A stretch of 64,000 nt of DNA from Oscillospiraceae bacterium (GCA_017397835.1 JAFQHV010000041.1:62001-126000); one strand, 5' to 3'. Numbered from the stretch's first letter, positions 15,829 through 25,220 are shown. Notes: generated from the letters alone by a model not told the origin. Program-made: numbers and translations.

Positions 15829-17190
15829 ATGCGACATCAAAATGTGAATATGCTGTCCGGCTCCATTACGAAGGGTCTTTTGGGGCTGACCTTCCCCATT
15901 ATGATCGTCAACGTGGCGCAGGCCCTGTTCAGCATTGCGGATATGACCGTTCTGCGCGTCTTTGCCGACGACTCCGCCGTAGGCGCCGTGGGCTCCTGCA
16001 CCATGCTGACCGCCCTTTGTATCAACCTGCTGGTGGGCATCTCCGTGGGCGCAAACGTTGTGACCGCCCGGCATCTGGGGGCCGGCAGCAAGGAGCGCGC
16101 CGCCGCCGCCACCACGACCGCCCTCGTCTTTTCCGCGTTCGGCAGCCTTGTGCTGGCGGTGATCGGTCTTGTCTTTGCGGAAACCTTCCTGCGGTGGACC
16201 AACTGCCCGCAGGCTCTTCTGCCCGGGGCGGTCCTCTACTTCCGCCTTTATTTTGCAGGCTGCCCGGCCATCATGCTGTACAACTTCTGTTCCGCCCTGC
16301 TGCGTGCCTCGGGCGAGACGAAAAAGCCCATGTACTTCCTGATTTTAGGCGGCATCTGCAAGCTGCTGGTCAACCTGTTCTGCTCCGCGGTGCTGGATAT
16401 CGGAGTGGCCGGTGTGGGCATCGCCACCATTCTCTCCTACCTGATCGCCGGGGTTCTGTGCTTCCTCACCATACTGCATCAGCACGACGTGTTCCACCTG
16501 TATTTTCCGCATTTCTCCTTCCACGTCACCGAGCTGAAGGAGATGTTGCGCGTAGGCATCCCGGCCGGCATACAGAACTCGCTGTACGCTCTGGCCAACG
16601 TGGTCATCACAGCCACCGTCAACAGCTTTGGCGAGCATGCGGCCACCGGCGTATCCATCGCCAACCAATTCGACAACTTGCTGTATCAGGTTTCCATCGC
16701 CACCTCGCTGGCCGTCACCCCCTACGTGTCCCAAAACGTGGGCGCCGGTAATTTCAAGCGTGTCAGACAGGCTCTGCTGCGCGCGGTGCTGATCACCACC
16801 GCCTTCGGTGCCGGCCTCGGCGCGCTGTCCGCCATCTTCTCCGGCTCGCTGTCCTCCATCATGTCCGGCAACCCCGACGTCATCCGCTTCTCCCAGCAGA
16901 AAATGGTCATCGTGTCCAGCACCTACTTCATCTGCGGCATCTGTGAGACCTTGGTGGGCACCCTGCGCGGCATCGGCAGGAACACGATCCCCACCGTGGC
17001 CACTTTCGTGTTCATGTGTCTGCTGCGCCTTGCCTGGGTCGAGTGGGTCTTCCCCCTCTGCCCGCCCGACCTCTCCTTCCTGTATCTGGTCTGGCCCGTG
17101 GGTTGGGTCGCCTGTATCATCACCTACCTCATTGTCTTCTTCCCTGCCATCTCCAAATTACAGCGCAGACAATTTGCCACCCAAACCTGA
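15829..17190 (+). CDS. MATE-family efflux transporter
   Basis: About 453 residues with twelve hydrophobic helices and the MATE features ISVGANVVTARHLGAG and, in the second half, SVATSLAVTPYVSQNVGAGN-like spacing (residues near 290-315). MATE proteins export drugs or metabolites using Na+ or H+. The ATG at 15829 has GCAGG eight bases upstream; an ATG at 15823 is also possible. A TATAAT box at 15783-15788 lacks a good -35, as expected for a gene activated by the divergent AraC regulator. Confidence 0.88.
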   Translation: MRHQNVNMLSGSITKGLLGLTFPIMIVNVAQALFSIADMTVLRVFADDSAVGAVGSCTMLTALCINLLVGISVGANVVTARHLGAGSKERAAAATTTALVFSAFGSLVLAVIGLVFAETFLRWTNCPQALLPGAVLYFRLYFAGCPAIMLYNFCSALLRASGETKKPMYFLILGGICKLLVNLFCSAVLDIGVAGVGIATILSYLIAGVLCFLTILHQHDVFHLYFPHFSFHVTELKEMLRVGIPAGIQNSLYALANVVITATVNSFGEHAATGVSIANQFDNLLYQVSIATSLAVTPYVSQNVGAGNFKRVRQALLRAVLITTAFGAGLGALSAIFSGSLSSIMSGNPDVIRFSQQKMVIVSSTYFICGICETLVGTLRGIGRNTIPTVATFVFMCLLRLAWVEWVFPLCPPDLSFLYLVWPVGWVACIITYLIVFFPAISKLQRRQFATQT

Positions 17191-17192
17191 CC

Positions 17193-17230
17193 AAAACAGG
17201 GAGCCGTTTGGCTCCCTGTTTTCCTTTCCC
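17193..17230 (+). terminator. Terminator after the MATE gene
   Basis: Stem AAAACAGGGAGCC/GGCTCCCTGTTTT with a T-rich tail. Confidence 0.85.
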
Positions 17231-17278
17231 CCACCGATTTCGGGACACAAAATCGCCCAAAATCGACCCGTTCCAGTA

Positions 17279-17307
17279 TTGTGTCGCCGCAGATTAACCG
17301 CTATAAT
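17279..17307 (+). promoter_or_regulatory. Promoter of the tartrate-dehydrogenase-like operon
   Basis: TTGTGT and consensus TATAAT, 17-bp spacer. A small inverted repeat GTACATTGTAC follows at the likely transcript start and could be an operator. Confidence 0.55.
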
Positions 17308-17338
17308 CAAAGTACATTGTACGCTAAGGAGGTTTTCC

Positions 17339-18412
17339 ATGACCACCTACAAAATCGCCGTCATCGCCGGCGATGGTATCGGCCCCGAAGTCATCGCTGA
17401 GGGCATCAAGGTGCTGGATGAGGTTGCCCGGTTGGACGGTGGTTTCCGGTTCGAGTTCACCCACTTCCCCTGGGGTTGTGAGTACTACAAAGAAACCGGC
17501 CGCATGATGGCCGAAGACGGCATCGAGCAGCTGAAGGCCTTCGATGCCATCTTCCTGGGTGCCGTGGGCGCCCCCGGCGTGCCCGACCACGTCTCCCTGT
17601 GGGATTTGCTGTTGAAGATTCGCAAGTCCTTCGACCAGTACATCAACCTGCGCCCCGTCAAACTCATCGCCGGCGCCCCCACCCCTTTGAAGGACGTCGC
17701 CATCGAGGATATGGACATGACTTTCGTCCGGGAAAATACCGAGGGCGAATATGCCGGCAGTGGCAGCTGGCTGTTCCGCAACCAACCCAACGAGGTGGTC
17801 ATTCAGGACGGCGTGTTCTCCCGCAAGGGGTGCGAGCGGGTCATACGCTATGCTTACGAACTGGCTCGGTCTCAGAAAAAGTCTCTGACCAGCATCAGCA
17901 AGGCCAACGCCCTGAACTACTCCATGGTCTTTTGGGATCAGATATTCAAAGAGGTTGGCTCCGAGTACCCCGATGTAGAGACCCGCTCCCTGCTGGTGGA
18001 TGCCGCCGCCATGTTTATGGTTAAGGATCCCAAACGGTTCGAAATCGTGGTCACCTCCAACCTGTTCGGCGACATTTTGACCGATTTGGGTGCCGCTATC
18101 GCCGGCGGCATGGGTCTTGCGGCCGGCGCCAACCTGAACCCGGAGCGAAATTTCCCCTCCATGTTCGAACCCATCCACGGCTCCGCCCCCGACATCGCCG
18201 GCCAGGGCAAGGCCAACCCCCTCGCCACCGTCTGGGCCGCCAGCCAGATGCTGGACTTCTTCGGTCACGAGGCGTGGGGTAAGCGACTCATCGACTGCAT
18301 TGAATCGGTACTGACCGAGGGTGAGGTGCTCACCCCCGACCTGGGCGGCACCGCCACCACCGACCAAGTGGGCGACCGGGTGGTGGCCAAATTGAAGGAG
18401 GCATCCCTATGA
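17339..18412 (+). CDS. Tartrate/D-malate dehydrogenase-type decarboxylating dehydrogenase
   Basis: A 357-residue member of the isocitrate/isopropylmalate dehydrogenase family. It starts with IAVIAGDGIGPEV, has DLLLKIRKSFDQYINLRPVK where substrate-binding arginines lie, the FVRENTEGEYAG motif and the metal-binding NLFGDILTDLGAA. Among family branches the KSFDQYINLRP and TEGEYAGSG signatures look like tartrate dehydrogenase/D-malate dehydrogenase (TtuC, DmlA) rather than LeuB or Icd. It uses NAD+ and Mg or Mn. AAGGAGG precedes the ATG. The next gene overlaps it by four bases, so the two are coupled. Confidence 0.85.
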   Translation: MTTYKIAVIAGDGIGPEVIAEGIKVLDEVARLDGGFRFEFTHFPWGCEYYKETGRMMAEDGIEQLKAFDAIFLGAVGAPGVPDHVSLWDLLLKIRKSFDQYINLRPVKLIAGAPTPLKDVAIEDMDMTFVRENTEGEYAGSGSWLFRNQPNEVVIQDGVFSRKGCERVIRYAYELARSQKKSLTSISKANALNYSMVFWDQIFKEVGSEYPDVETRSLLVDAAAMFMVKDPKRFEIVVTSNLFGDILTDLGAAIAGGMGLAAGANLNPERNFPSMFEPIHGSAPDIAGQGKANPLATVWAASQMLDFFGHEAWGKRLIDCIESVLTEGEVLTPDLGGTATTDQVGDRVVAKLKEASL

Positions 18413-19134
18413 TTCAAAAAGTAGAATTGACCCAGCCTTGGAAGGGTAAAATTGAACCTTTCCGGGTGGCAGGCAACCTATATTTCGTGGGCATGCATGC
18501 CGCCTCCAGCCACCTCATCGACACCGGGGACGGTCTGATTTTGTTTGACACCGGCTACTTGACCGGCCTGTACCTGGTGCTGGAGTCCATCCGCAAGCTG
18601 GGCTTCGACCCCATGGACATCAAGTACATCATCAACTCCCATTGGCATTGGGACCATGCCGAGGCCAGCGGCGCCATGGCCGACCTGACCGGGGCCAAGA
18701 ACCTTATCGGCCACCACGATGCCGAGGATGTCAAACGCTACTGCAACCCCGACATTCTTGTACACGACGGCGACACCCTAACCCTTGGCAATACCACCAT
18801 CCGCTTCATGGAAACCCCCGGCCACACCAAGGGCACCCTGTCCTTCTTCTTCGACGTGGAGGAGGGCGGCAAAACCTACCGGGTGGGCACCTTCGGCGGC
18901 GCCGGCCACAACACCCTTGTCCCCGGTGATCAGGAGTATGAGGGCTGTGTGGAGGACTATCGCAACTCTCTGGCTCGCCTGCGCCAAGAGCACGTGGACC
19001 TCTTCATGGGCAACCACGTGTGGAACAACGACACCGAGGGCAAGGCGGAGGTCCTGCGCACCACCGGAGAAAACCAATTTCTCGACCCAACCGAGTGGAC
19101 CAAATTTTTGGATCGTTGCTCCGAGGGGTTGTAA
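18409..19134 (+). CDS. Metallo-beta-lactamase-fold hydrolase
   Basis: The 241-residue protein shows the Zn ligands HWHWDHAE, HTKGT and MGNHVW expected of the fold; the HxHxDH spacing points to the B3-like branch that includes lactonases and glyoxalase-like enzymes. No signal peptide is present. Coupling to the dehydrogenase (ATGA overlap) suggests a role in the same organic-acid pathway, for example opening a lactone, but this is inference. Confidence 0.75.
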   Translation: MIQKVELTQPWKGKIEPFRVAGNLYFVGMHAASSHLIDTGDGLILFDTGYLTGLYLVLESIRKLGFDPMDIKYIINSHWHWDHAEASGAMADLTGAKNLIGHHDAEDVKRYCNPDILVHDGDTLTLGNTTIRFMETPGHTKGTLSFFFDVEEGGKTYRVGTFGGAGHNTLVPGDQEYEGCVEDYRNSLARLRQEHVDLFMGNHVWNNDTEGKAEVLRTTGENQFLDPTEWTKFLDRCSEGL

Positions 19135-19140
19135 TAAGCA

Positions 19141-19182
19141 AAAAAAGAGCACCGAAGCATTTGCTTCGGTGCTCTTTTTTAA
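19141..19182. terminator. Bidirectional intrinsic terminator
   Basis: Stem AGAGCACCGAAGCA/TGCTTCGGTGCTCT with flanking A and T runs between converging operons. Confidence 0.9.
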
Positions 19183-20334
19183 TTAAGCGCAATAAACTTC
19201 CTTGCCATTCACAATGGTCATCTTGATGTTGATGTCCTTGTCGAACAGGGTCACGTCGGCGAAGTAGCCGGGGGCCAGCTTGCCGATGTTCTCCACCCGG
19301 AGGAACTTGGCGGGGTTCTCGCTGGCCATCTTCACCGCCAGCGCCACAGGCACGTCGGCCATATAGACCATGTTGCGAACCAGCCGGTCACCGTAGGCCA
19401 CACTGCCAGCAAAGGCGCTGCGGTCGGGCAGCTTGGCCACGCCGTCCTCGATGATGAGGTCGCTGCCGGGCAGCTTGCAACCCTCGGGCATACCGGCGGC
19501 CCACATGGAGTCGGTGACCAGAGCCACCTTGTCCGGCCCCTTCAGCTTGTAGACCAGCTTCAGCAGGTCGTCGGGCAGGTGGCAGCCGTCGGCGATGATC
19601 TCCACCGTCATATCGTCGTTCAGGTACGCCTCCTCAATGATGCCGGCATGACGGAAGGCGTTGATGCGGTGGACGGTGCTGGTGCAGGAGTACAGGTGGG
19701 TCACGTGGGTAAAGCCGTTTTCAAAGGCCTTGTGAGCGGTCTTGCAGTTGGCATCGCTGTGGCCGATGCAGGCCAAAATGCCGCGCTCACGCAGGAAGTT
19801 GCCGAACTCCTCGGCGCCGTTGCGTTCGGGGGCGGCGGTCCAGCTGAGCAGATGAGGGGTGGCGTCGGCAATCCGCTTGTACTCCGCCGGGTCGAAATCA
19901 CGGATGTACTTGGGGTCCTGGGCGCCCTTCTGACTCATGGCGAAGTAGGGGCCCTCCAGATGGATGCCCAGCAGCTTGGCTCCGGACACCCCGGCGGCCA
20001 GCGCCTCCTCAAACTTCTCGATGGACACCAAAATGCTTTCCAGCGTGCTGGTGGCCAAAGTGGGGGCGATGGCGGTGGTGCCGTGCTGAGCCACAGCGGC
20101 GGAGATGGCGCTGTAGGCCTCCGCCGTACCCTCCAAAAAGTCGTGGCCCGCCGCGCCGTGCAGATGCATATCCACAAAGCCCGGGGACACGTACAGACCC
20201 TTGGCGTCGATCTCCTTGTCAAAGGGCAGGTCATCGGCGGTCAGGGCGAGAATTTTGTCGTCCTCGATGTACAGGTTGGTCTTCTGCTCCCTGCCGTCGG
20301 CAAGGACGATACCGTTACTGATTTTGGTAATCAT
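19183..20334 (-). CDS. nagA: N-acetylglucosamine-6-phosphate deacetylase
   Basis: NagA removes the acetyl group from GlcNAc-6-phosphate. The 383-residue amidohydrolase has the metal motif DMHLHG, the LEGPYF motif, catalytic GHSDANC and THLYSC and VTDSMWAAG near the C-terminus. The ATG overlaps the nagB stop as ATGA, which fixes the start and makes nagA the last gene of a uxuA-uxuB-nagB-nagA operon. Its sequence is clearly different from the paired NagA-like proteins at 33.7-36 kb and keeps more of the classical NagA signature. Confidence 0.92.
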   Translation of the reverse strand: MITKISNGIVLADGREQKTNLYIEDDKILALTADDLPFDKEIDAKGLYVSPGFVDMHLHGAAGHDFLEGTAEAYSAISAAVAQHGTTAIAPTLATSTLESILVSIEKFEEALAAGVSGAKLLGIHLEGPYFAMSQKGAQDPKYIRDFDPAEYKRIADATPHLLSWTAAPERNGAEEFGNFLRERGILACIGHSDANCKTAHKAFENGFTHVTHLYSCTSTVHRINAFRHAGIIEEAYLNDDMTVEIIADGCHLPDDLLKLVYKLKGPDKVALVTDSMWAAGMPEGCKLPGSDLIIEDGVAKLPDRSAFAGSVAYGDRLVRNMVYMADVPVALAVKMASENPAKFLRVENIGKLAPGYFADVTLFDKDINIKMTIVNGKEVYCA

Positions 20335-21104
20335 TTGAAATCCTCCGCATTGACCAGCGCGGCGCTGTCGGCATCGCAATACAGGATGCAGTTTTCCTTG
20401 GTGCGCAGGATTGTGGCGGGACACTCTTCGCTGACCGCGCCGTACAGGGTACGCTGAACGGCGTTGGCCTTGGTGGCGGCGGGCACCACGCAGAAGTGGT
20501 AGTCGGCGCGCATCAGGGTGGGGATGGTCAGGGTCAGGGCGTACTCGGGCACGTCCGCGAACTTGGCAAAGCAGCCGTCGTTGACCTGCTGCTGACGGCA
20601 GGTGTCGTCCAGACCCACGGGCTTGATAACGGCCTTGTCCTCGAACTCCGCCACGTGGGGGTCGTTGAAGGCGATGTGGCCGTTCTCACCGATGCCCATG
20701 ACCACGATGTCGGTGGGATTGGCGTTCAGCAGGTCGCCGTAGCGCTTGCACTCGGCGGCGGCATCGGTGGCGGAGGCGTCGATGCAGTTGACGCTCCTGA
20801 AGGGCAGTTTCTCAAAAATGGCCGCCTTCAGGAAATTGCTGAAACACTGGGGCGCGCCGGCAGGCAGGCCGATGTACTCGTCCATGTGGAAAGCATTGAC
20901 CCGGGACCAATCCACATCAGCGGTCAGCAGCCCGGCCAGCACCTCGTTCTGGGAGGGGGCGGCGGCGAAGATGATGTTGATCTCGTCCTTCTCGGCCAGC
21001 AGCTTCTTGATGCAGGCCACCACGTCGGCGGCGGCCACGGCGCCCATCTCGGCCCGGGTGGGCATGATCTTGACGTCCAGACACTCTTTCTTAAACTGAA
21101 TCAT
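20331..21104 (-). CDS. nagB: Glucosamine-6-phosphate deaminase
   Basis: NagB turns glucosamine-6-phosphate into fructose-6-phosphate and ammonia, delivering amino sugars to glycolysis. The 257-residue protein has the family motifs HMDEYIGLP and GIGENGHIAFNDP. AAGGAGG lies seven bases before the ATG at 21104; the open frame continues 44 codons upstream into the previous gene but without a better start. It is coupled to nagA downstream and sits 13 bp after uxuB. Confidence 0.93.
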   Translation of the reverse strand: MIQFKKECLDVKIMPTRAEMGAVAAADVVACIKKLLAEKDEINIIFAAAPSQNEVLAGLLTADVDWSRVNAFHMDEYIGLPAGAPQCFSNFLKAAIFEKLPFRSVNCIDASATDAAAECKRYGDLLNANPTDIVVMGIGENGHIAFNDPHVAEFEDKAVIKPVGLDDTCRQQQVNDGCFAKFADVPEYALTLTIPTLMRADYHFCVVPAATKANAVQRTLYGAVSEECPATILRTKENCILYCDADSAALVNAEDFK

Positions 21105-21117
21105 GGTTGGTTCCTCC

Positions 21118-21963
21118 TTACACGCCGCTGTACGCGGAGAATCCGCCGTCCACGGGGACGACGATACCGTTGACAAAGCCGGAAGCGGGGCGGCACAGCA
21201 GCCACAGCAGGGTGCCCACCAGCTCCTCCGCCTCACCGAAGCGGCCCATGGGGGTCTGGGACAGGATCTTCTCGGACCGGGCGGTGTAGGTACCGTCCTC
21301 CTTCATCAGCAGGGAGCGGTTCTGATTGGTCAGGAAGAAGCCGGGAGCGATGGCGTTGACCCGGATGCCGGTGTGAGCGAAGTGCACCGCCAGCCACTGG
21401 GTAAAGTTGGAGATGGCGGCCTTGGCGCCGGAATAGGCGGGGATCTTGGTCAGAGGGGTAAAGGCGTTCATGCTGGAGATGTTGATGATGCTGGCATCCT
21501 CCTTGTCCAGCATATCCTTGGCGAACACCTGAGTGGGCAGCAGGGTGCCCAGGAAGTTCAGGTTGAACACGAACTCCACGCCCGCCTTGTCCAGATCGAA
21601 GAAGGTCTTCATTTTGCCCAGATTCTCGGGGGCGAAGAACTCATCGTCGGTGGTAGCCTTGGGGTTGTTGCCGCCGGCGCCGTTGATGAGGATGTCCACG
21701 GAGCCGAAGGTCTTATTGACCACGGCCTTGGCCTGCTCCAGGCTCTCGGTCTCCAGCACGTTGGCGGACACGCCCATAGCGGTGCCGCCCTCGGCGTTGA
21801 TCTCGTCGGCCACCTTTTGGGCGGCGGCCTCGTTCAGGTCCAGCACGGCAACCTTGGCGCCGGTCAGGGCAATGGCCTTGGCGAACATGGAGCACAGCAC
21901 GCCACCGCCGCCGGTGACCACGCAGACCTTATTGCTCAGGTCGATTTGAAAGGGCAGTTTCAT
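21118..21963 (-). CDS. uxuB: SDR-type D-mannonate oxidoreductase (fructuronate reductase)
   Basis: A 281-residue short-chain dehydrogenase with the Rossmann motif [22 protein letters not shown], and the catalytic Ser...YSGAK. It is the Bacillus YjmF type, not the long-chain E. coli UxuB type, and reduces fructuronate to mannonate with NAD(P)H. The assignment rests on family resemblance and on the four-base overlap with uxuA. An alternative is another sugar-acid dehydrogenase. Confidence 0.82.
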   Translation of the reverse strand: MKLPFQIDLSNKVCVVTGGGGVLCSMFAKAIALTGAKVAVLDLNEAAAQKVADEINAEGGTAMGVSANVLETESLEQAKAVVNKTFGSVDILINGAGGNNPKATTDDEFFAPENLGKMKTFFDLDKAGVEFVFNLNFLGTLLPTQVFAKDMLDKEDASIINISSMNAFTPLTKIPAYSGAKAAISNFTQWLAVHFAHTGIRVNAIAPGFFLTNQNRSLLMKEDGTYTARSEKILSQTPMGRFGEAEELVGTLLWLLCRPASGFVNGIVVPVDGGFSAYSGV

Positions 21964-23003
21964 TTCTTCAGCTCCTTTTCCGCGGCCTCGAACAGGCCGT
22001 TGAGATAGGCGGCGCCCAGGGCGCGGTCAAACAGGCCGTAGCCGGGCTTGCCGCTCTCGCCCCAGATCATGCGGCCGTGGTCGGGACGGACGTAGCCGTC
22101 AAAGCCTTTTTCGCAGTAAGCCTTGACGATATCGTAGATGTCCAGAGACCCGGCGGAGGACAGGTGGGCCGCCTCCTCAAAGCACTTGTCGCCGGTGATC
22201 TTGATGTTGCGGATGTGGGCGAAGTGGATGCGGTCGGCAAAGGTGCGCACCAGATCGGCCACGTCGTTGTTGGGGGCCACACCCAGCGAGCCGGAGCACA
22301 GGGTCAGGCCGTTGTAGGGGCTGTCGTACAGCTTCAGGAACCGCTCAATGTTGGCCTTGTTGGTGATGATACGGGGCAGGCCGAAGATGCTCCACGGGGG
22401 ATCGTCGGGGTGAATGGCCATTTTGACCTTGACCTCCTCAGCCACCTTGATGACCCGGTCCAGGAAGTACTTCAGGTTGTTCCACAGGTCCTCTTCGGAC
22501 ACGCTCTTGTAGGCATCCAGCAGAGCCTTCATGCCGTCCTTGGTGTAGCTGGCGTCCCAGCCGGGCAGGCTCAGCTCACCGGCCACGGGGTCCATCTTCA
22601 GCACGGTGGCCTCGTCATACATCAGGGCGTTGGAGCCGTCGGGCAGGTTGAAGGCCAGGTCGGACCGGGTCCAGTCGAACACGGGCATGAAGTTGTAGCA
22701 CACGCAGTCCACGCCGGCCGCGGCCAGATTGCGCAGGGTGGTGCAGTAGTTTTCGATGTAGCGGTCCCGGTCGCCGCAGCCCATCTTGATGTCCTCGTGG
22801 ACGGGGACACTCTCGATGACGGACAGCTCCATGCCCGCATCCTCCACCGTCTTTTTCAGCTTCAGGATGCGCTCCAAGGGCCACGCCTCACCCACGGGGA
22901 TGTCGTAGATGGCGGTGACGATGCCGCGCATCCCGGGGATCTGCCGGATTTTTTCCAGGGTGACGGGATCGTCCTCGCCGTACCAGCGGAAAGTCATTTT
23001 CAT
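21960..23003 (-). CDS. uxuA: Mannonate dehydratase
   Basis: UxuA dehydrates D-mannonate to 2-keto-3-deoxygluconate using Mn2+ or Fe2+. The 347-residue protein has the expected start [14 protein letters not shown], the [12 protein letters not shown] segment and the metal-binding HPDDPPW and [11 protein letters not shown] motifs. AAAGGAGG lies upstream of the ATG at 23003. It is first in a four-gene operon whose products convert fructuronate and amino-sugar phosphates, matching breakdown of glycosaminoglycan-like disaccharides. A divergent AraC gene and paired repeats lie upstream. Confidence 0.93.
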   Translation of the reverse strand: MKMTFRWYGEDDPVTLEKIRQIPGMRGIVTAIYDIPVGEAWPLERILKLKKTVEDAGMELSVIESVPVHEDIKMGCGDRDRYIENYCTTLRNLAAAGVDCVCYNFMPVFDWTRSDLAFNLPDGSNALMYDEATVLKMDPVAGELSLPGWDASYTKDGMKALLDAYKSVSEEDLWNNLKYFLDRVIKVAEEVKVKMAIHPDDPPWSIFGLPRIITNKANIERFLKLYDSPYNGLTLCSGSLGVAPNNDVADLVRTFADRIHFAHIRNIKITGDKCFEEAAHLSSAGSLDIYDIVKAYCEKGFDGYVRPDHGRMIWGESGKPGYGLFDRALGAAYLNGLFEAAEKELKK

Positions 23004-23055
23004 ATACAGTTCCTCCTTTGAATAAGAAGTAAATTCAACACAATGGTACAAGGTA

Positions 23056-23122
23056 ATCATATCGCAACATGGTCAAAAAATCTATATAACTATTGTCAAC
23101 TATATTGCGTTTATTGTCAACT
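23056..23122 (-). promoter_or_regulatory. uxu-nag promoter region with paired AraC-type half-sites
   Basis: ATTGTCAACT occurs twice in direct orientation at 23092-23101 and 23113-23122, a 21-bp period (two helical turns), as AraC dimers prefer. A TATGAT -10 box for uxuA lies at 23056-23061 with no good -35, so activation from these sites is plausible. Confidence 0.6.
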
Positions 23123-23148
23123 TGTGTTATGCTAGGTGCGGTGATGGT

Positions 23149-23943
23149 ATGAAAACGCATTCTTACAGCATCAATACGGGCGTGATCGCCCAGGCAAATA
23201 ACGACAATTTCTTTCTGCACAATCACGATTTCTACGAAATTCTCATGTTCTCCGAAGGAAATTCGGAGTACATCGTGGAGGGCAACACCTACACGTTGGA
23301 GCCCGGGGACATCATCGTGATCCGCCGCAACGAGATGCACCGCATCTTCCACAAAAGTCCGTGCAGCTATGCCCGCACGATCATCTATGTATATCCCGAA
23401 TTTTTTTTGGAAAACAACTGTCCGGAATATGAACGTCCCTTTTCCAACACGGAGAAAGAGGGGAATAAGATCAGCGCGGATCTAGCCCGCAAAATGGGAC
23501 TGTCCGATGCCTTCAGCCGTTTGAAACGCTACGCGCAGGATGCCGGGGAGGATGATACGCCCGTGTGCCGCAGTACCGTGGTGGAGATCCTGTACCTCAT
23601 CAGCAAGGTCAGCGCCTTCATGGGTGATGACACCCACGACGATTTGGTCAAGCAGATCCTGCTGTATATCAACAACAACTTTGCGGAAAACATTAATCTG
23701 GACCGTTTGGCCGAGCGTTTTTTCGTATCCAAATACCACATCTGCAAAATTTTCAAAAACGGCACGGGTCACACGGTCCATTCCTACGTCACCCGCAAGC
23801 GCATCACCCGGGTGCGTGAACTGCGAAAGCAGGGCAAATCCATCAGCGAGGCTGCCTACTTGTCCGGCTTCGGCAACTACACGTCCTTCTACCGGGCCTA
23901 TTTGAAGGAGTTTGGCACTTCCCCGGGAAAAATGGATAAATAA
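23149..23943 (+). CDS. AraC-family regulator of the uxu-nag operon
   Basis: A 264-residue protein with an N-terminal cupin domain (HNHDFYEILMF, LEPGDIIVIRRNEMH) and two helix-turn-helix motifs (RLAERFFVSKYHICKIFK and SISEAAYLSGFGNYTSFYRA). It is divergent from uxuA over a 145-bp gap holding the 21-bp-spaced repeats. The sugar sensed is unknown; an intermediate of uronate breakdown is the natural guess. The ATG at 23149 has a weak GGTG site, and a longer start at 23122 would overlap the repeats. Confidence 0.85.
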   Translation: MKTHSYSINTGVIAQANNDNFFLHNHDFYEILMFSEGNSEYIVEGNTYTLEPGDIIVIRRNEMHRIFHKSPCSYARTIIYVYPEFFLENNCPEYERPFSNTEKEGNKISADLARKMGLSDAFSRLKRYAQDAGEDDTPVCRSTVVEILYLISKVSAFMGDDTHDDLVKQILLYINNNFAENINLDRLAERFFVSKYHICKIFKNGTGHTVHSYVTRKRITRVRELRKQGKSISEAAYLSGFGNYTSFYRAYLKEFGTSPGKMDK

Positions 23944-23963
23944 TGTTTGGAGGTCCGTTAAAC

Positions 23964-24368
23964 GTGGAAAAAACCTCATTTGCCCAAATGCTGAAATTCA
24001 CCCTGTTTTCCATTTCCGCCGGCATCATTCAGACCGTCAGCTTCGCTCTGCTGAACGAATTGCTGGACTGGCCCTACTGGCCGTCCTACCTCATCGCCCT
24101 GACGGCGTCGGTGGTGTGGAACTTCACCTTCAACCGCCGCTACACGTTCAAGTCCGCCGCCAACGTTCCCGTGGCCATGGCCAAGGTGGCCGGGTTCTAC
24201 GTGGTGTTCACGCCCTTGTCCACCTGGCTGGGTCAGCTGGCGGAGAATGCCGGGGTGAACGAGTACATCATCCTGTTCGTCACCATGATTTGCAATCTGG
24301 TGCTGGAATTTTTGTTCTGCAAGCTGGTGGTCTACCGAGGACAGGAAAATACCCGGGCGGAGAAATAA
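23964..24368 (+). CDS. GtrA-family membrane protein
   Basis: About 134 residues with four membrane helices, the short FNRRYTFKS loop after helix 2 and a final KLVVYR; these are features of GtrA proteins, which help move undecaprenyl-phosphate-linked sugars across the membrane. A GTG at 23964 has GGAGGT nine bases upstream. An ATG at 23943, overlapping the regulator stop as TAATG, is the alternative and would add seven residues. Coupling to the AraC gene is positional and may not be functional. Confidence 0.8.
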   Translation: MEKTSFAQMLKFTLFSISAGIIQTVSFALLNELLDWPYWPSYLIALTASVVWNFTFNRRYTFKSAANVPVAMAKVAGFYVVFTPLSTWLGQLAENAGVNEYIILFVTMICNLVLEFLFCKLVVYRGQENTRAEK

Positions 24369-24376
24369 CGCATACG

Positions 24377-24413
24377 AAAACGCACCGCCTGTACAACAGG
24401 CGGTGCGTTTTTA
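24377..24413. terminator. Bidirectional intrinsic terminator
   Basis: Stem AACGCACCGCCTGT/ACAGGCGGTGCGTT with flanking A and T runs. Confidence 0.9.
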
Positions 24414-24416
24414 CGC

Positions 24417-25220
24417 TTAAAATCCGATATACTCCAACCAGTTCAATACCTGTTCGGTCCACTGGTGGTTGTGGGCACGCTCCTTCTCTGTGCCGCGGCC
24501 GTCCACGCACAGGCCCATGCCGTGGGGTCCGTCGGGGAACACGTGCAGCTCCACGGAAACACCGTGGGCGTGCAGGCTCCCTGCGTACTGCACACTTCCC
24601 GCCACAGGCACCGCCTCGTCCGTCATGGTGTGCCAGATGAATGCGGGGGGCGTACGGTCGGACACGATGCGGTCCGGCTCCACGTCCTCGGCCATACGGG
24701 CAACCTTGTCCCCCAGCAGCATTTCGCCGGAGCCGACGTGGGCCATGCGACCCAGCAGACGGATGACGGGGTAGCACAAAATCTGGGCGTTGGGGATAAA
24801 GTCCTCTTTCCCGATCTCGTCCGGCTCGCCGCAGTCAATGTCCCCAAAATAGGTGGACAGCAGGGCGGTCAGGTGGCCGCCGGCGGAGGAACCGATGACG
24901 GCGATTTTATCCTTGTCAATGCCGTACTGGGCGGCGTGGTGGCGCACCCACTGCACCGCCCGGCGGGCATCCTGCAGCGGGGCGGGGAACCGATGGGGGT
25001 TCACCCGATACACCACCGTAAAGGCGGTGATGCCATGGTCATTGAAAAAGCGGGCATACTCCTCGTCCTCATGGGCGGCCCGGCCGTTGTAGGCGCCGCC
25101 GGCAAAGCACAGCACCGCGCAGTCCCGGGTCTTATTTTTCGGAACGTAGGCCGTGATGGTGGGGGTCTCCTCACACATTCCGGGCACATTGGTCCAAAGC
25201 TCAAAGGTGTTATCGTTCAT
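24417..25220 (-). CDS. Alpha/beta-hydrolase of the BD-FAE/acetylxylan-esterase type
   Basis: A 267-residue cytoplasmic esterase. The oxyanion segment is CFAGGAY, the nucleophile elbow GSSAGG places Ser112, and Asp (TDEAVP) and His (GPHGMG) complete the triad. Such enzymes deacetylate sugars or short oligosaccharides. It is monocistronic and stands near the uronate/amino-sugar genes, so removal of O-acetyl groups from imported glycan fragments is a fair inference. Confidence 0.82.
   Translation of the reverse strand: MNDNTFELWTNVPGMCEETPTITAYVPKNKTRDCAVLCFAGGAYNGRAAHEDEEYARFFNDHGITAFTVVYRVNPHRFPAPLQDARRAVQWVRHHAAQYGIDKDKIAVIGSSAGGHLTALLSTYFGDIDCGEPDEIGKEDFIPNAQILCYPVIRLLGRMAHVGSGEMLLGDKVARMAEDVEPDRIVSDRTPPAFIWHTMTDEAVPVAGSVQYAGSLHAHGVSVELHVFPDGPHGMGLCVDGRGTEKERAHNHQWTEQVLNWLEYIGF

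Noticed and set aside
16808..17338. N-terminal extension of the tartrate-dehydrogenase-like protein
   Set aside because: The frame is open upstream but overlaps the MATE gene and its terminator; AAGGAGG and the family start place the ATG at 17339.
18409..19134. Beta-lactamase (antibiotic resistance)
   Set aside because: No signal peptide, coupled to a dehydrogenase; metallo-beta-lactamase fold enzymes in such settings are usually metabolic hydrolases.
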